NCBI RefSeq assembly: GCF_000156395.1
Contig: NZ_GG703819.1
Span: forward strand, 53,194-117,193
Direction of reading: 5' to 3'
DNA: 64,000 nucleotides
DNA from: Providencia rustigianii DSM 4541
Lineage (GTDB): Bacteria; Pseudomonadota; Gammaproteobacteria; Enterobacterales; Enterobacteriaceae
Shown: positions 21,409 to 31,328 of the stretch, one piece after another
Position numbering within the stretch: position 1 is the stretch's first letter
How the letters are laid out: every line of letters begins with the position of its first letter
Made by a program: the position numbers and the translations under genes
Notes under the pieces: generated by a model
The model's database searches: none
What the model was told of the DNA's origin: nothing
The model's input: the letters and a program-made list of their open reading frames with translations, nothing else

Positions 21409-21906
21409 TTAGGCACGTACATTGATAATGGATTCTGGAGCAATACCGTTTGGCATTGTCTTACGCTTTTCATTATCTTGCCTATCCGCAACATCAAGCA
21501 CTTCTTGATTTTTGACTAATTCATCAAGGCTGATACTGCTCAGGAAACTGGTAATTCTATCACTTAAATCGCGCCATAATGCGTGTGTTAAGCAACGATC
21601 GCCATTTTGGCAACCTTCTTTATTACCCTGACAACGGGTAGCATCTACGGATTCATCAACCGCAGCAATTACTTCAGCAACAAAGATTTGATCAGAGCCT
21701 CGACCCAACAAATAACCACCACCAGGGCCGCGGACACTGGAAACTAATTCGTTTTTCCGTAAACGAGAAAAGAGTTGCTCAAGATAAGAGAGGGAGATTC
21801 CCTGACGTTCAGAAATGTCAGCTAAAGGTACAGGACCTGTCTGAGAGTGTAACGCGACATCTAACATCGCAGTTACTGCGTAACGCCCTTTGGAAGTGAG
21901 TCTCAT
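21409..21906 (-). CDS. iscR: Fe-S-sensing transcription regulator IscR
   Basis: Rrf2-family winged-helix regulator that carries a [2Fe-2S] cluster and represses its own operon when cluster supply is sufficient. The ligand set C92, C99, C105 and H108 ([21 protein letters not shown] region) has one residue more than E. coli between the first and second cysteines. Start set at ATG 21906 ([14 protein letters not shown]), preceded by a GGAG-type site; a longer frame upstream runs into the operator and is not used. 165 residues. Two type-1 IscR sites lie upstream. Confidence 0.96.
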   Translation of the reverse strand: MRLTSKGRYAVTAMLDVALHSQTGPVPLADISERQGISLSYLEQLFSRLRKNELVSSVRGPGGGYLLGRGSDQIFVAEVIAAVDESVDATRCQGNKEGCQNGDRCLTHALWRDLSDRITSFLSSISLDELVKNQEVLDVADRQDNEKRKTMPNGIAPESIINVRA

Positions 21907-21946
21907 AACATAAATACTCCATGGTAAAATATGCAATAATTGTGAC

Positions 21947-21996
21947 ATACCTGAGTAATTTGGTCAACTATTTACCTGACTAATTTACTCAAGTAT
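21947..21996 (-). promoter_or_regulatory. Two abutting type-1 IscR operators in front of iscR
   Basis: On the minus strand 21996-21972 and 21971-21947 are two 25-base sites, each matching 23 of 25 positions of the known type-1 consensus (ATASYYGACTRWWWYAGTCRRSTAT). They share no bases and no spacer separates them. The first reads ATACTTGAG...GTCAGGTAA, the second ATAGTTGACC...CTCAGGTAT; the second also supplies a TTGACC -35-like hexamer. I did not find a convincing -10 element. Confidence 0.85.
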
Positions 21997-22022
21997 TATT
22001 TTACCTTACCACGGATTCAACC

Positions 22023-22754
22023 TCACTTTTTCGCCCATTTTTCCATTGATGTCAAAATGCCACGAAGAATGTGCAACTCTTGGGTTTCAACGTGTGCGCG
22101 AGTGAATAAACGTCTCAATTTATTCATAATTAACCCTGGATGCGCTTTTCGGATGAAACCTGACTCATTTAATACAGTTTCTAGATGAACATAAAAACGT
22201 TCTAAATCTTCAGCCGGTGGGTATTCTACCTCATCAACCGCGGATTTTTGCGTATTTTTTTCATTGATCGCTAAATAGGCCATACGAATTTCGTAACTAA
22301 CTAATTGTACTGCCATTGCTAGATTTAATGAGCCATATTCAGGGTTCGTGGGGATATAAAGATGATAGTTACATTTTTGTAACTCTTCATTGGTTAATCC
22401 TACCCGCTCACGACCAAAAATAATCGCTACAGGTGACTCATTGGATTGCTGAACGGATTTGACACCACATTCACGGGGTTCAACCATCGGCCAAGGTAAT
22501 GTACGCGAACGCGCGCTGGTACCAATCACGAGCTTACAGCCTTCAAGCGCTTCATCCAAGGATGTCACGATTTTTGCATTGCCAATCACATCACTGGCAC
22601 CCGCAGATAATGCGATAGCATGGGAGTCTGGCTCTACCAGTGGGTTGACTAAATAGAGATTTGAAAGCCCCATGGTTTTCATAGCGCGAGCGGTGGAGCC
22701 CATATTACCAGTGTGGGAAGTTTCAACGAGAACGATACGGATATTATCTAACAT
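22023..22754 (-). CDS. trmJ: tRNA (cytidine/uridine-2'-O-)-methyltransferase TrmJ
   Basis: SPOUT-family enzyme that methylates the 2'-O of position 32 in several tRNAs. N-terminal trefoil-knot motifs [20 protein letters not shown] and [15 protein letters not shown] are present, with a C-terminal extension of about 80 residues characteristic of TrmJ. 243 residues, near the E. coli length. It is divergent from suhB and upstream of iscR, as in E. coli. Confidence 0.95.
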   Translation of the reverse strand: MLDNIRIVLVETSHTGNMGSTARAMKTMGLSNLYLVNPLVEPDSHAIALSAGASDVIGNAKIVTSLDEALEGCKLVIGTSARSRTLPWPMVEPRECGVKSVQQSNESPVAIIFGRERVGLTNEELQKCNYHLYIPTNPEYGSLNLAMAVQLVSYEIRMAYLAINEKNTQKSAVDEVEYPPAEDLERFYVHLETVLNESGFIRKAHPGLIMNKLRRLFTRAHVETQELHILRGILTSMEKWAKK

Positions 22755-22802
22755 GATTTATACGATGTAATGAAAAATTTATCGCAGTAGCTTAACACAA
22801 AA

Positions 22803-22831
22803 TTGCTTATTGTGACGATCATCTATATAAT
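22803..22831 (+). promoter_or_regulatory. suhB sigma70 promoter
   Basis: TTGCTT at 22803-22808, a 17-base spacer and a perfect TATAAT at 22826-22831, 50 bases before the suhB ATG. Strong by consensus; not tested. Confidence 0.75.
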
Positions 22832-22880
22832 TCGGCTCTCTTGTTTTTCGTTCTTTAAAAATTCCAGTGGAAAAAAACCC

Positions 22881-23684
22881 ATGCATCCGATGCTTAACAT
22901 CGCCATACGTGCCGCACGTAAGGCTGGTAATCACATAGCTAAAAACTATGAAACTCCTCAAAATGTTGTCGTGACCCAAAAAGGTTCTAACGATTTTGTC
23001 ACCAATGTTGACCGTGAAGCTGAACAACTCATTATTGAGATTATCCGTAAATCGTATCCTGACCATACCATCATCACAGAAGAAGGTGGTGAACTGTTAG
23101 GTAAAGATGATGATATTCAATGGGTAATCGATCCACTGGATGGCACCACTAACTTCACAAAACGTCTCCCTCATTTCGCTGTTTCTATTGCTGTACGCAT
23201 CAAAGGCCGTACAGAAGTTGCTGCTGTCTACGATCCTATGCGTAATGAATTGTTTACTGCTGTACGTGGCCAAGGCTCACAGCTTAACGGTTACCGTTTA
23301 CGGATTGCTGAAAAACGTGATCTTGAAGGCGCAATTGTTGCCACTGGTTTCCCATTCAAACATAAACAACATGCAACTCCATACATGAATGTCATGAGCA
23401 AAATGTTTGAACAGTGCGCAGATTTCCGTCGTTCAGGTTCTGCAGCTTTAGATTTATGCTATGTCGCAGCAGGCCGCGTTGATGCTTACTTTGAAATTGG
23501 CTTAAAACCATGGGATTTCTTAGGTGGCGAACTGATCCTGCGTGAAGCTGGCGGTATCATGACTGACTTTATCGGTGGTCATAACTACTTAGCATCAGGT
23601 AATCTAGTTGCAGGCAGCCCGCGAGCTGTTAGAGACATTCTGACTGTCATGAAAGATGAGTTATCTGAAGCGTTAAAACGCTAA
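22881..23684 (+). CDS. suhB: Inositol-1-monophosphatase / rRNA maturation factor SuhB
   Basis: Mg-dependent inositol monophosphatase that in enterics also joins the Nus complex for rRNA transcription antitermination and maturation. The IMPase signatures DPLDGTTNF and WDFLGGELILREAGG and the metal-ligand block ITEEGGE are intact. The start is ATG 22881 (MHPMLNIAIRAARKAG), giving 267 residues as in E. coli; the frame also extends upstream across the promoter, which excludes the earlier start. Confidence 0.97.
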   Translation: MHPMLNIAIRAARKAGNHIAKNYETPQNVVVTQKGSNDFVTNVDREAEQLIIEIIRKSYPDHTIITEEGGELLGKDDDIQWVIDPLDGTTNFTKRLPHFAVSIAVRIKGRTEVAAVYDPMRNELFTAVRGQGSQLNGYRLRIAEKRDLEGAIVATGFPFKHKQHATPYMNVMSKMFEQCADFRRSGSAALDLCYVAAGRVDAYFEIGLKPWDFLGGELILREAGGIMTDFIGGHNYLASGNLVAGSPRAVRDILTVMKDELSEALKR

Positions 23685-23699
23685 TTGATAATGACGAAT

Positions 23700-23729
23700 A
23701 AGGGCGCAGAGTGAGAACTTTGCGCCCTT
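23700..23729. terminator. Bidirectional terminator between suhB and the convergent permease gene
   Basis: Nine-base stem AAGGGCGCA/TGCGCCCTT with a 12-base loop and TTGTTTTT after it on the plus strand; on the minus strand TATTCGTC follows, so it is strongest for suhB. Confidence 0.85.
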
Positions 23730-23744
23730 GTTGTTTTTCACGAA

Positions 23745-24896
23745 CTAACCTTTAGCTTCTATTTTAGGTCTAATAAATAACGCAGGCACGGCCAATATAG
23801 CCATCAAGAAAAATACCACGCCATGCTGCTGAGGGACCCGCTCATAAATATAGCCAACCATAATGGTAATGATTGCCAACCCGCCTCCCATAGCCAATGC
23901 AGAATAAGCACCTTGTAATGGAATAATTTCATTCTCTTTACGGGCACTAATAAAGCGCATTGCGGCCAAATGGCAGACCGTAAACGTACCACTATGAAGA
24001 ATTTGCACCATCACTAACACGGGCAATGAAGTAAATGCTCCCATCATACTCCAGCGAATAATTCCACAGGCTGCGGATAGTAATAGTAAGTTACGCGCAC
24101 TCCAGCGGCGGAATAAACGGTGACTTAACATAAAAACGATGACTTCGGCGACGACACCAAGAGACCATAAATTACCTATGACTAAATCTGAATATCCCGC
24201 TTCTTTCCAGTACAGCGAAGCAAAACCATAGTAAGCCGCATGAGCTCCTTGCAGTAAGCTGACACAAACTAAAAATTTAACGACGTTTTTATCGGCAATC
24301 AGCTGTTTAAAAGAAACTTTGCTGACACCATCAGTTTTTGCTGCCCCAGCAGGCATAATGGCAGGTTTTAGTAGCGTTCCTAATAACATTGCAGCGCAAC
24401 TGATAATCAGTGCGACCATGATAGATTTATGCCCCCAGACTCCTGACAAATATCCCATCAACGAAGATCCAATAATAAAAGCGATGGAACCCCAAACACG
24501 AATTTTGCCATAGTCAAAGGTAAATTGCTTTTGCCATGCTCCCGCAAGAGAGTCCCCTAAAGGAACCATTGGAGCAAAGAAAAGATTAAATCCAATCATT
24601 ACAAATAGTAACCAAGCCCAATGAGAGCCAAAGGCAAAACCAATAGAAAAAATAAGAGACAGTGTGGCCAGCAGCCGTAACGCAAGAATTAATTTTGATG
24701 GCTCTTTGACTAAAGGGGTAATGAACATCGCACCAAGAAAACGAGCTGCTAACCCGATACCCAACAATACCCCAATCATTTCAGCATCAATACCCTCACC
24801 TTGTAGCCATACCGACCAAAAAGGTAAGAAAATACTGTAAGCAAAAAAGTAGGTAAAATAATCAATCGCTAACCAGCGCGTTGATGGGATAACCAT
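23745..24896 (-). CDS. hcaT: MFS permease of the HcaT (3-phenylpropionic acid transporter) family
   Basis: Twelve-helix major facilitator protein. It aligns closely with E. coli HcaT at the N-terminus (STRWLA-DYFTYFFAYSIFLPFWSVWLQG) and in the LFFAPMVPL-DSLAGAWQKQF-FDYGKIRVWGS block. The start is ATG 24896 (MVIPSTRWL), right after a strong GGGAGGAG site; the frame runs 20 codons further upstream without one. The position between suhB and glyA matches E. coli hcaT, but no hca catabolic genes lie in this window, so the real substrate is uncertain. Confidence 0.88.
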   Translation of the reverse strand: MVIPSTRWLAIDYFTYFFAYSIFLPFWSVWLQGEGIDAEMIGVLLGIGLAARFLGAMFITPLVKEPSKLILALRLLATLSLIFSIGFAFGSHWAWLLFVMIGFNLFFAPMVPLGDSLAGAWQKQFTFDYGKIRVWGSIAFIIGSSLMGYLSGVWGHKSIMVALIISCAAMLLGTLLKPAIMPAGAAKTDGVSKVSFKQLIADKNVVKFLVCVSLLQGAHAAYYGFASLYWKEAGYSDLVIGNLWSLGVVAEVIVFMLSHRLFRRWSARNLLLLSAACGIIRWSMMGAFTSLPVLVMVQILHSGTFTVCHLAAMRFISARKENEIIPLQGAYSALAMGGGLAIITIMVGYIYERVPQQHGVVFFLMAILAVPALFIRPKIEAKG

Positions 24897-24957
24897 CACT
24901 CCTCCCTTATTTTCAAATCGCCACCATCTTCGGTGGTGGTTTAGGACCGACAACAAA

Positions 24958-24988
24958 AAACCCGCTTTACGAAAGTAGAAGCGGGTTT
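24958..24988 (-). terminator. Terminator after glyA
   Basis: AAACCCGCTT/AAGCGGGTTT stem with an 11-base loop, then TTTTTTG on the minus strand, 39 bases after the glyA stop codon. Confidence 0.9.
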
Positions 24989-25026
24989 AGATAACTAATT
25001 TAGATTAAGTTATAAGTAAATTGCCA

Positions 25027-26280
25027 TTATGCGTAAACTGGGTATTTTTTACAGATAGCTAATACTTTCTGTTTAACCGCTTCAATGGTCGCTTCATCAT
25101 TGATGTTGTCCAGAATATCACACATCCAGCCTGCTAGCTCGCGCGCATCTGCTTCAGTGAAACCACGACGAGTAATCGCAGGGGAACCGATACGAACACC
25201 GGAAGTCACGAATGGGCTCTTAGGATCATTTGGTACGCTGTTTTTGTTCACTGTGATATTAGCACGACCTAATGCAGCATCCGCATCTTTACCTGTAATA
25301 TCTTTGTCAACTAAGTCAACTAAGAACAGGTGATTTTCAGTACCGCCAGAAACAACTTTGAAGCCGCGATTTTGGAACACTTCCACCATTGCTTTCGCAT
25401 TTTTAGCAACTTGTTGTTGGTAAATTTTGAACTCTGGTTCCATTGCTTCTTTCAAAGCCACCGCTTTACCTGCAATAACGTGCATCAGAGGACCGCCCTG
25501 AGAACCAGGGAATACTGCTGAATTCAGTTTTTTATACAGATCTTCATCACCGCCTTTAGCTAAAATCAGACCACCGCGTGGACCTGCTAAAGTTTTGTGT
25601 GTTGTGGTCGTAACAACGTGAGCATGTGGTACAGGGTTAGGATAAACACCCGCAGCAACCAAACCTGCAACGTGCGCCATATCGACGAATAAATAAGCGC
25701 CAATACTGTCTGCAATTTCACGCATTTTTGCCCAATCAACGACACCAGAATAAGCGGAGAAACCGCCGATGATCATTTTTGGTTGGTGTTTTTTAGCTTG
25801 AGCAGCGATATCGTCATAGTCGATTTTACCGCTTTCATCGATGCCATAAGGAACGATGTTGTAGAGTTTGCCGGAGAAGTTGACTGGGGAACCGTGAGTT
25901 AAGTGACCACCGTGAGCAAGATTCATTCCTAATACAGTGTCACCCGGTTGCAGCAGCGCCATATAAACAGCAGCGTTAGCTTGTGAACCTGAGTGTGGTT
26001 GCACGTTTGCGTAGTCAGCACCGAACAACTCTTTTGCACGGTCAATCGCTAATTGCTCAACCACGTCTACGAATTCACAACCACCGTAATAACGTTTAGT
26101 TGGGTAACCTTCCGCATACTTATTGGTTAGCTGAGAGCCTTGAGCCTGCATGACTCGTGGACTTGTGTAGTTTTCAGAAGCAATTAATTCAATATGTTCT
26201 TCTTGACGTTCTACTTCTTTTTCCATTGCTTCCCACAGTTGTGGGTCGTAATCTGCAATATTCATTTCACGCTTTAACAT
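25027..26280 (-). CDS. glyA: Serine hydroxymethyltransferase
   Basis: PLP enzyme that converts serine and tetrahydrofolate into glycine and methylene-THF, the main source of one-carbon units. The PLP lysine is in [14 protein letters not shown]. The start at ATG 26280 ([12 protein letters not shown]) gives 417 residues, as in E. coli, with GGAG upstream; the open frame begins 7 codons earlier. It is divergent from hmp, and a PurR operator lies about 105-120 bases upstream. Confidence 0.98.
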   Translation of the reverse strand: MLKREMNIADYDPQLWEAMEKEVERQEEHIELIASENYTSPRVMQAQGSQLTNKYAEGYPTKRYYGGCEFVDVVEQLAIDRAKELFGADYANVQPHSGSQANAAVYMALLQPGDTVLGMNLAHGGHLTHGSPVNFSGKLYNIVPYGIDESGKIDYDDIAAQAKKHQPKMIIGGFSAYSGVVDWAKMREIADSIGAYLFVDMAHVAGLVAAGVYPNPVPHAHVVTTTTHKTLAGPRGGLILAKGGDEDLYKKLNSAVFPGSQGGPLMHVIAGKAVALKEAMEPEFKIYQQQVAKNAKAMVEVFQNRGFKVVSGGTENHLFLVDLVDKDITGKDADAALGRANITVNKNSVPNDPKSPFVTSGVRIGSPAITRRGFTEADARELAGWMCDILDNINDEATIEAVKQKVLAICKKYPVYA

Positions 26281-26386
26281 TCGCTTCTCCTGCCTCAGCA
26301 ATTCAATAAGGTAACAATCAAATCAACTTAATGACCCACAGTGTAAACTCTTTTTCGTCGTTGAGATAGCCCCTAAGGAAAAATAC

Positions 26387-26402
26387 ACGCAAACGATTGC
26401 AT
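26387..26402 (-). promoter_or_regulatory. PurR operator upstream of glyA
   Basis: ACGCAAACGATTGCAT matches every fixed position of the PurR consensus ANGCAANCGNTTNCNT. glyA is a known PurR target in E. coli. The site is in the 351-base region shared with the divergent hmp gene; apart from this box and the NsrR box I see no other element there. Confidence 0.88.
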
Positions 26403-26566
26403 AAATTTTTTTTGCGTTCAGATCCCTTTAATCAACACACTATATAATAGTGCTTATTTCAATAATTCCGAGATGAATATCTAGTTTTGTTAACCACCTC
26501 TAATTATGTGGCTATTTCTGTAACTTTTTATGCATTTGATTATTTACATTTATCCTCAAATATTAT

Positions 26567-26589
26567 AAGTTGCATATAAAATACATGTT
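26567..26589 (+). promoter_or_regulatory. NsrR operator upstream of hmp
   Basis: A 23-base imperfect palindrome AAGTTGCAT-ATAAA-ATACATGTT resembles the NsrR site (AAGATGCATTTNAAATNCATCTT), 42 bases before the hmp start. NsrR is the nitric-oxide-sensitive repressor of hmp in enterics. Assignment by consensus only. Confidence 0.75.
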
Positions 26590-26631
26590 TATAAATTCAT
26601 TAAATCATGAAAATAATTCAGGAGTACCTGC

Positions 26632-27831
26632 ATGCTTGATCAACAAACCATCGCCACGATTAAATCTACCATCCCCGCTATTGCTGCTACTGGGCCAAAA
26701 CTTACTGCACATTTCTATGAAAGAATGTTTAAGCAGCATCCTGAGTTAAAAGATATTTTTAATATGACTCATCAAATCAATGGGGAACAGCGAGAAGCCC
26801 TATTTAATGCGATTTGCGCTTACGCTATTCATATTGAAACCCCTGAAGCATTAATTGGTGCGGTGGAAAAAATTGCGCAAAAACACGTCAGCTTAAATAT
26901 TAAGCCTGAGCACTATCCTATCGTGGGGGAAAATTTACTCGCAGCAATTGATGAACTACTCAGCCCTGGACAAGAAGTCCTCGATGCTTGGGGCAGAGCT
27001 TATGGCGTACTCGCGGATATTTTTATTAATCGTGAAGCTGCTATCTATCATGAAAATGCTGAAAAATCTGGAGGCTGGGATGGTTTACGAGAATTTAAAG
27101 TTACCCGTAAACAAGCTGAAAGCTCGGTGATCACCAGTTTTGAATTTACGCCTGTCGACGAAAAAGCTGTTGCAGATTATCGTCCGGGGCAATATATCAC
27201 TATTTATCTCAATGAAAATAGCTTTGAAAATCAAGAAATACGTCAATATTCACTCACCACAGCTCCAAACGGTAAAACCTACCGAATTGCCGTAAAACGT
27301 GAAGAACAAGGTATCGTTTCTGGTTTCTTACACCAAGAATTAAATGTCGGCGATATTGTTCGATTAGCCCCACCATGCGGGGATTTTTTCATTGATGTCG
27401 ATAGCCAAACACCGGTCACTTTAATCTCCGCCGGCGTAGGTTTAACCCCTATGTTGAGCATGCTTAATCACTTAACTGAGCAGCAACATCAAGCCCCGGT
27501 GAATTGGTTACATGCAGCAGAAAATGGCACGGTTCAAGCCTTTAGCGATGAAATAAAACAGCTCATGGAACAACACCCTCAAGGACATTATGCCGTGTGG
27601 TTTAATCAACCTCTCCCCCAAGATCTCGAAGGGAAAGATTATCATTTCCGTGGGTTGCTAAACTTAGCGCATATAAAAGACAACGTATTACAGCCTAATA
27701 TGCAGTTCTATTTCTGCGGGCCTGTGGGCTTTATGCAGTATGTAGGAAAACAATTAGTTGAGATGGGTGTTGCTGAAGAGAATATCCATTATGAATGCTT
27801 TGGGCCACATAAGGCTCTACCACTAAATTAA
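26632..27831 (+). CDS. hmp: Flavohemoglobin, nitric oxide dioxygenase
   Basis: Oxidises NO to nitrate using NADH and FAD. The N-terminal globin domain has heme-ligand H85 ([17 protein letters not shown]) and distal Tyr Y29; the C-terminal ferredoxin-NADP-reductase module has RQYSLT (FAD) and [13 protein letters not shown] (NAD). 399 residues against 396 in E. coli. GGAG precedes the ATG. It is divergent from glyA and convergent with glnB. Confidence 0.97.
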   Translation: MLDQQTIATIKSTIPAIAATGPKLTAHFYERMFKQHPELKDIFNMTHQINGEQREALFNAICAYAIHIETPEALIGAVEKIAQKHVSLNIKPEHYPIVGENLLAAIDELLSPGQEVLDAWGRAYGVLADIFINREAAIYHENAEKSGGWDGLREFKVTRKQAESSVITSFEFTPVDEKAVADYRPGQYITIYLNENSFENQEIRQYSLTTAPNGKTYRIAVKREEQGIVSGFLHQELNVGDIVRLAPPCGDFFIDVDSQTPVTLISAGVGLTPMLSMLNHLTEQQHQAPVNWLHAAENGTVQAFSDEIKQLMEQHPQGHYAVWFNQPLPQDLEGKDYHFRGLLNLAHIKDNVLQPNMQFYFCGPVGFMQYVGKQLVEMGVAEENIHYECFGPHKALPLN

Positions 27832-27892
27832 TGATAGTTTCATTGTTAATCTGTTGTTTTAATGCGTTATTTATAATTTAAATTTAAATTTT

Positions 27893-27959
27893 TGCGGTAA
27901 CGGACTCGCATGTAAATATATGATCATCCCATGTAAGATATATTTATTCCGTTACCGCA
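27893..27959. terminator. Nested inverted repeat between convergent hmp and glnB
   Basis: Outer arms TGCGGTAACGGA (27893-27904) and TCCGTTACCGCA (27948-27959) are a perfect 12-base match; inside them TAAATATAT (27913-27921) pairs with ATATATTTA (27938-27946). T-rich tracts flank both sides. Probably a bidirectional terminator for the two converging genes, although the total loop is long. Confidence 0.65.
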
Positions 27960-27972
27960 TTTTTAGCGATGG

Positions 27973-28323
<351 letters not shown>

Positions 28324-29946
28324 TTATGACCAATTTTTACGGCCAAAACCTGAAGTAATCGGATAACGACGATCCTTGCCAAAATTACGCATTGTGATCC
28401 GCGGCCCTACTGGAGCCTGACGGCGTTTATATTCGTTAATATCGACAAGACGCACCACTTTGCGAACTGTTTCTTTATCAAACCCAAGTTTGATTAGGTC
28501 AGTCACAGATAAATCTTTTTCTACATAACCTTCTAAGATGGCATCCAGAACATCATAAGGTGGCAAGCTATCTTGATCCAATTGGCCTGGAGCAAGTTCC
28601 GCTGAAGGTGGTCTATCAATCACGCGTTGTGGAATAGCTGGAGATATTGTATTACGATATTTAGCCAGTTCAAAGACCAGCGTTTTTGGTACGTCTTTTA
28701 ATACATCGAATCCACCCGCCATATCCCCATACAACGTTGAGTAGCCAACTGCGGACTCACTCTTATTGCTGGTCGTTAACACCAAACGTCGACGTTTATT
28801 CGACATAGCCATCAAGATCACTGCTCGACAACGTGCTTGTAGATTTTCTTCTGTTGTATCCGCTTGAGCTCCTGCAAACATCGGCTGCAATTCGGTCATA
28901 AAAGCATCAAACATTGGCTCGATCGAGACAATATCAAATTCAACACCTAATAATTCGGCTTGTTCTTTTGCATCATGGATGCTCATTTCTGAAGTATAGC
29001 GGAACGGCATCATAACGGCCTGAACCTGTTCTTTACCAATCGCATCAACCGCAATGGCGACTGTTAGACCAGAGTCAATACCACCAGACAAACCTAAAAT
29101 GGCGCCATTAAATCCATTCTTATTAATGTAATCACGAGTTGCTAGAACTAAAGCTTGATAAACTTGTGCGGTGGTTGATACTTCGGGTAGTTTTGGCTGT
29201 TCGGTGACTAATTTTAACTCTTCAAAAGTCACGGTAGCTACTTGCTCATCAAACTCAGCCATTTGATAAACTTGCTTACCTTTGTTTGCAAGAACCTTAG
29301 ATGCACCATCAAAGACTAATTCATCCTGACCGCCGACTTGATTAAGATAAATAATCGGTAAGCCCGTACGCTGGCAATGCTCTTCCAGCAGGTCACTTCG
29401 AATATGCTCTTTATGCAGGTCATATGGTGATGCATTTATGGTTAATACTAACTCAGCACCCGCACCTTTAACGTTATCGATGGGCTCGTCGTACCAAATA
29501 TCTTCACAGATTAATAAGCCTAAACGGTAACCTTTGAAGTCCACCACACAGGTGTCTTCGGCTGCGGTAAAGTAGCGAGGCTCATCAAATACGCCATAGT
29601 TAGGCAATTCCTGCTTGAAGTAACGCGCGAGTAATTTTCCTTGATAGAAAAAGGATAATGCGTTGTAAATTTCGCTATCTTCATACCAAGGATGACCAAC
29701 GATAATGGCACATTCGCCGCTTGCTTGTTGTAAGCGTTTTAATTGAGCTACACAGCGCTCTTCAAAATCGTGGCGGAACAGTAAATCCTCAGGGGAATAT
29801 CCTGTCAGAGCCAGCTCAGAAAACATGACGATATCAGTATTTTGTGACTGTTGCTCGACAACTTGCAACATACGGTCACAGTTACCTTCAATATCACCAA
29901 CTAACCAGTTGAGTTGCGCTAATGAGATATTAAGCTTACGGCTCAT
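28324..29946 (-). CDS. nadE: Glutamine-dependent NAD+ synthetase
   Basis: Last step of NAD synthesis: amidates nicotinic acid adenine dinucleotide, using ammonia from glutamine. N-terminal nitrilase-type amidase domain with triad E44 (FSELALTGY), K111 (FKQELPNYG) and C147 (LICEDIW); C-terminal synthetase domain with ATP-pyrophosphatase loop LSGGIDSG at about 286-293. 540 residues. This is the two-domain, glutamine-using form; E. coli NadE is the short ammonia-using form and maps elsewhere. It lies between glrR and glnB. Confidence 0.95.
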   Translation of the reverse strand: MSRKLNISLAQLNWLVGDIEGNCDRMLQVVEQQSQNTDIVMFSELALTGYSPEDLLFRHDFEERCVAQLKRLQQASGECAIIVGHPWYEDSEIYNALSFFYQGKLLARYFKQELPNYGVFDEPRYFTAAEDTCVVDFKGYRLGLLICEDIWYDEPIDNVKGAGAELVLTINASPYDLHKEHIRSDLLEEHCQRTGLPIIYLNQVGGQDELVFDGASKVLANKGKQVYQMAEFDEQVATVTFEELKLVTEQPKLPEVSTTAQVYQALVLATRDYINKNGFNGAILGLSGGIDSGLTVAIAVDAIGKEQVQAVMMPFRYTSEMSIHDAKEQAELLGVEFDIVSIEPMFDAFMTELQPMFAGAQADTTEENLQARCRAVILMAMSNKRRRLVLTTSNKSESAVGYSTLYGDMAGGFDVLKDVPKTLVFELAKYRNTISPAIPQRVIDRPPSAELAPGQLDQDSLPPYDVLDAILEGYVEKDLSVTDLIKLGFDKETVRKVVRLVDINEYKRRQAPVGPRITMRNFGKDRRYPITSGFGRKNWS

Positions 29947-29987
29947 AAAATGTTTTTTCTCCCTTAAACCTTTAGGCTATAAAGGTT

Positions 29988-31328
29988 TTATTCTTTAAAA
30001 TCGTTCGCTTCTAAATCATGGCGCCCGAGTAACTTATAGAATTCAGTTCGGTTTCGCCCAGCCATGCGAGCGGCTTGAGTCACATTACCTTTCGTCATCT
30101 GTAATAATTTACGCAAGTAATTCAATTCAAATTGATTACGCGCTTCTACAAATGTCGGTAATGCTGTGTTTTCCCCTTCTAAAGCTTGGCTGACCAATGC
30201 TTCACTGATCACGGGAGATGTGGTGAGTGCCACACATTGCTCAATCACGTTGACCAACTGACGCACATTACCGGGCCAGCTTGCCGTCATTAAACACTTC
30301 ATTGCATCACTGGAAAAACTGCGTACAAATGGCTTATGACGATTTGCGGCTTCACGTAGTAAATGATTAGCTAATAATGGAATATCTTCCGAGCGTTCAT
30401 TCAATGCAGGAATACGTAAATTCACGACATTTAAGCGATAGTAAAGGTCTTCACGAAACTCATTTTTTTCCATCGCTTTAGGTAAATTACGGTGTGTTGC
30501 AGAGATAATCCGTACATCGATATCTAAATCACGGTTACTACCTAGAGGGCGAACTTTTCGCTCCTGTAAAACACGCAGTAATTTAACCTGAAGAGCCATT
30601 GGCATATCGCCAATTTCATCTAAAAATAGGGTTCCGCCGTTGGCAGCAAAAAATAAGCCTTCTCGGCTGCTAACTGCCCCTGTGAAGGCCCCTTTTGCAT
30701 GACCAAATAATTCGGACTCAAGAAGTTGTTCTGGCAACGCACCGCAGTTAATAGCAATAAACGGTTTATGAGCTCGAGGACTCACGCGATGGATTGCCTG
30801 AGCCAAAACCTCTTTCCCCGTACCACTTTGCCCGTTAATTAGCACGCTGACATCTGACTGTGCCACCATGTGAGCTTGCTCAAGTAAGCGGATCATGAGT
30901 GGGCTACGAGTCACAATTCCAGAGCTCCACTCTTCATCGCTCATCGGCGTGGATGACAGAGCTAACGCTTCATCAATAGCTTTATACAATGCATCTTTAT
31001 CAACAGGCTTAGTTAAGAAGCTAAAAACGCCACGCTGAGTGGCCGCAACTGCATCTGGAATAGATCCATGCGCCGTTAGAATAATGACAGGAAGATTTGG
31101 ATGGGCTTTTTGCACCTCATCAAACAGCGCCATGCCATCCATTTCATCCATACGTAAATCACTAATCACTAAATCGATTTTTTCTTTTTGTAGGCGTTTT
31201 AGTGCTTCTGGACCACTCTCTGCTGTCGATACTTTAAAACCTTCACTACTTAAGCGCATGCCTAACAGTTTTAGCAGGCTAGGGTCATCATCAACCAGTA
31301 GTAAGTTCGCTGACTTACGGCTTGTCAT
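29988..31328 (-). CDS. glrR: Sigma54-dependent response regulator GlrR
   Basis: NtrC-type activator of the glmY small RNA gene. Receiver domain with phosphorylation site D57 (VISDLRM), AAA+ domain with Walker A GQSGTGKE and the sigma54-contact loop GAFTGA, and a C-terminal Fis-type helix-turn-helix ([19 protein letters not shown]). 446 residues. Its ATG overlaps the qseG stop codon (ATGA), so it is translationally coupled. Its likely targets, three TGTC-N10-GACA sites, lie upstream of glmY in this same window. Confidence 0.96.
   Translation of the reverse strand: MTSRKSANLLLVDDDPSLLKLLGMRLSSEGFKVSTAESGPEALKRLQKEKIDLVISDLRMDEMDGMALFDEVQKAHPNLPVIILTAHGSIPDAVAATQRGVFSFLTKPVDKDALYKAIDEALALSSTPMSDEEWSSGIVTRSPLMIRLLEQAHMVAQSDVSVLINGQSGTGKEVLAQAIHRVSPRAHKPFIAINCGALPEQLLESELFGHAKGAFTGAVSSREGLFFAANGGTLFLDEIGDMPMALQVKLLRVLQERKVRPLGSNRDLDIDVRIISATHRNLPKAMEKNEFREDLYYRLNVVNLRIPALNERSEDIPLLANHLLREAANRHKPFVRSFSSDAMKCLMTASWPGNVRQLVNVIEQCVALTTSPVISEALVSQALEGENTALPTFVEARNQFELNYLRKLLQMTKGNVTQAARMAGRNRTEFYKLLGRHDLEANDFKE

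Noticed and set aside
22803-22880. Longer suhB open frame
   Set aside because: It would start inside the -35 element of the suhB promoter and adds residues absent from the family.
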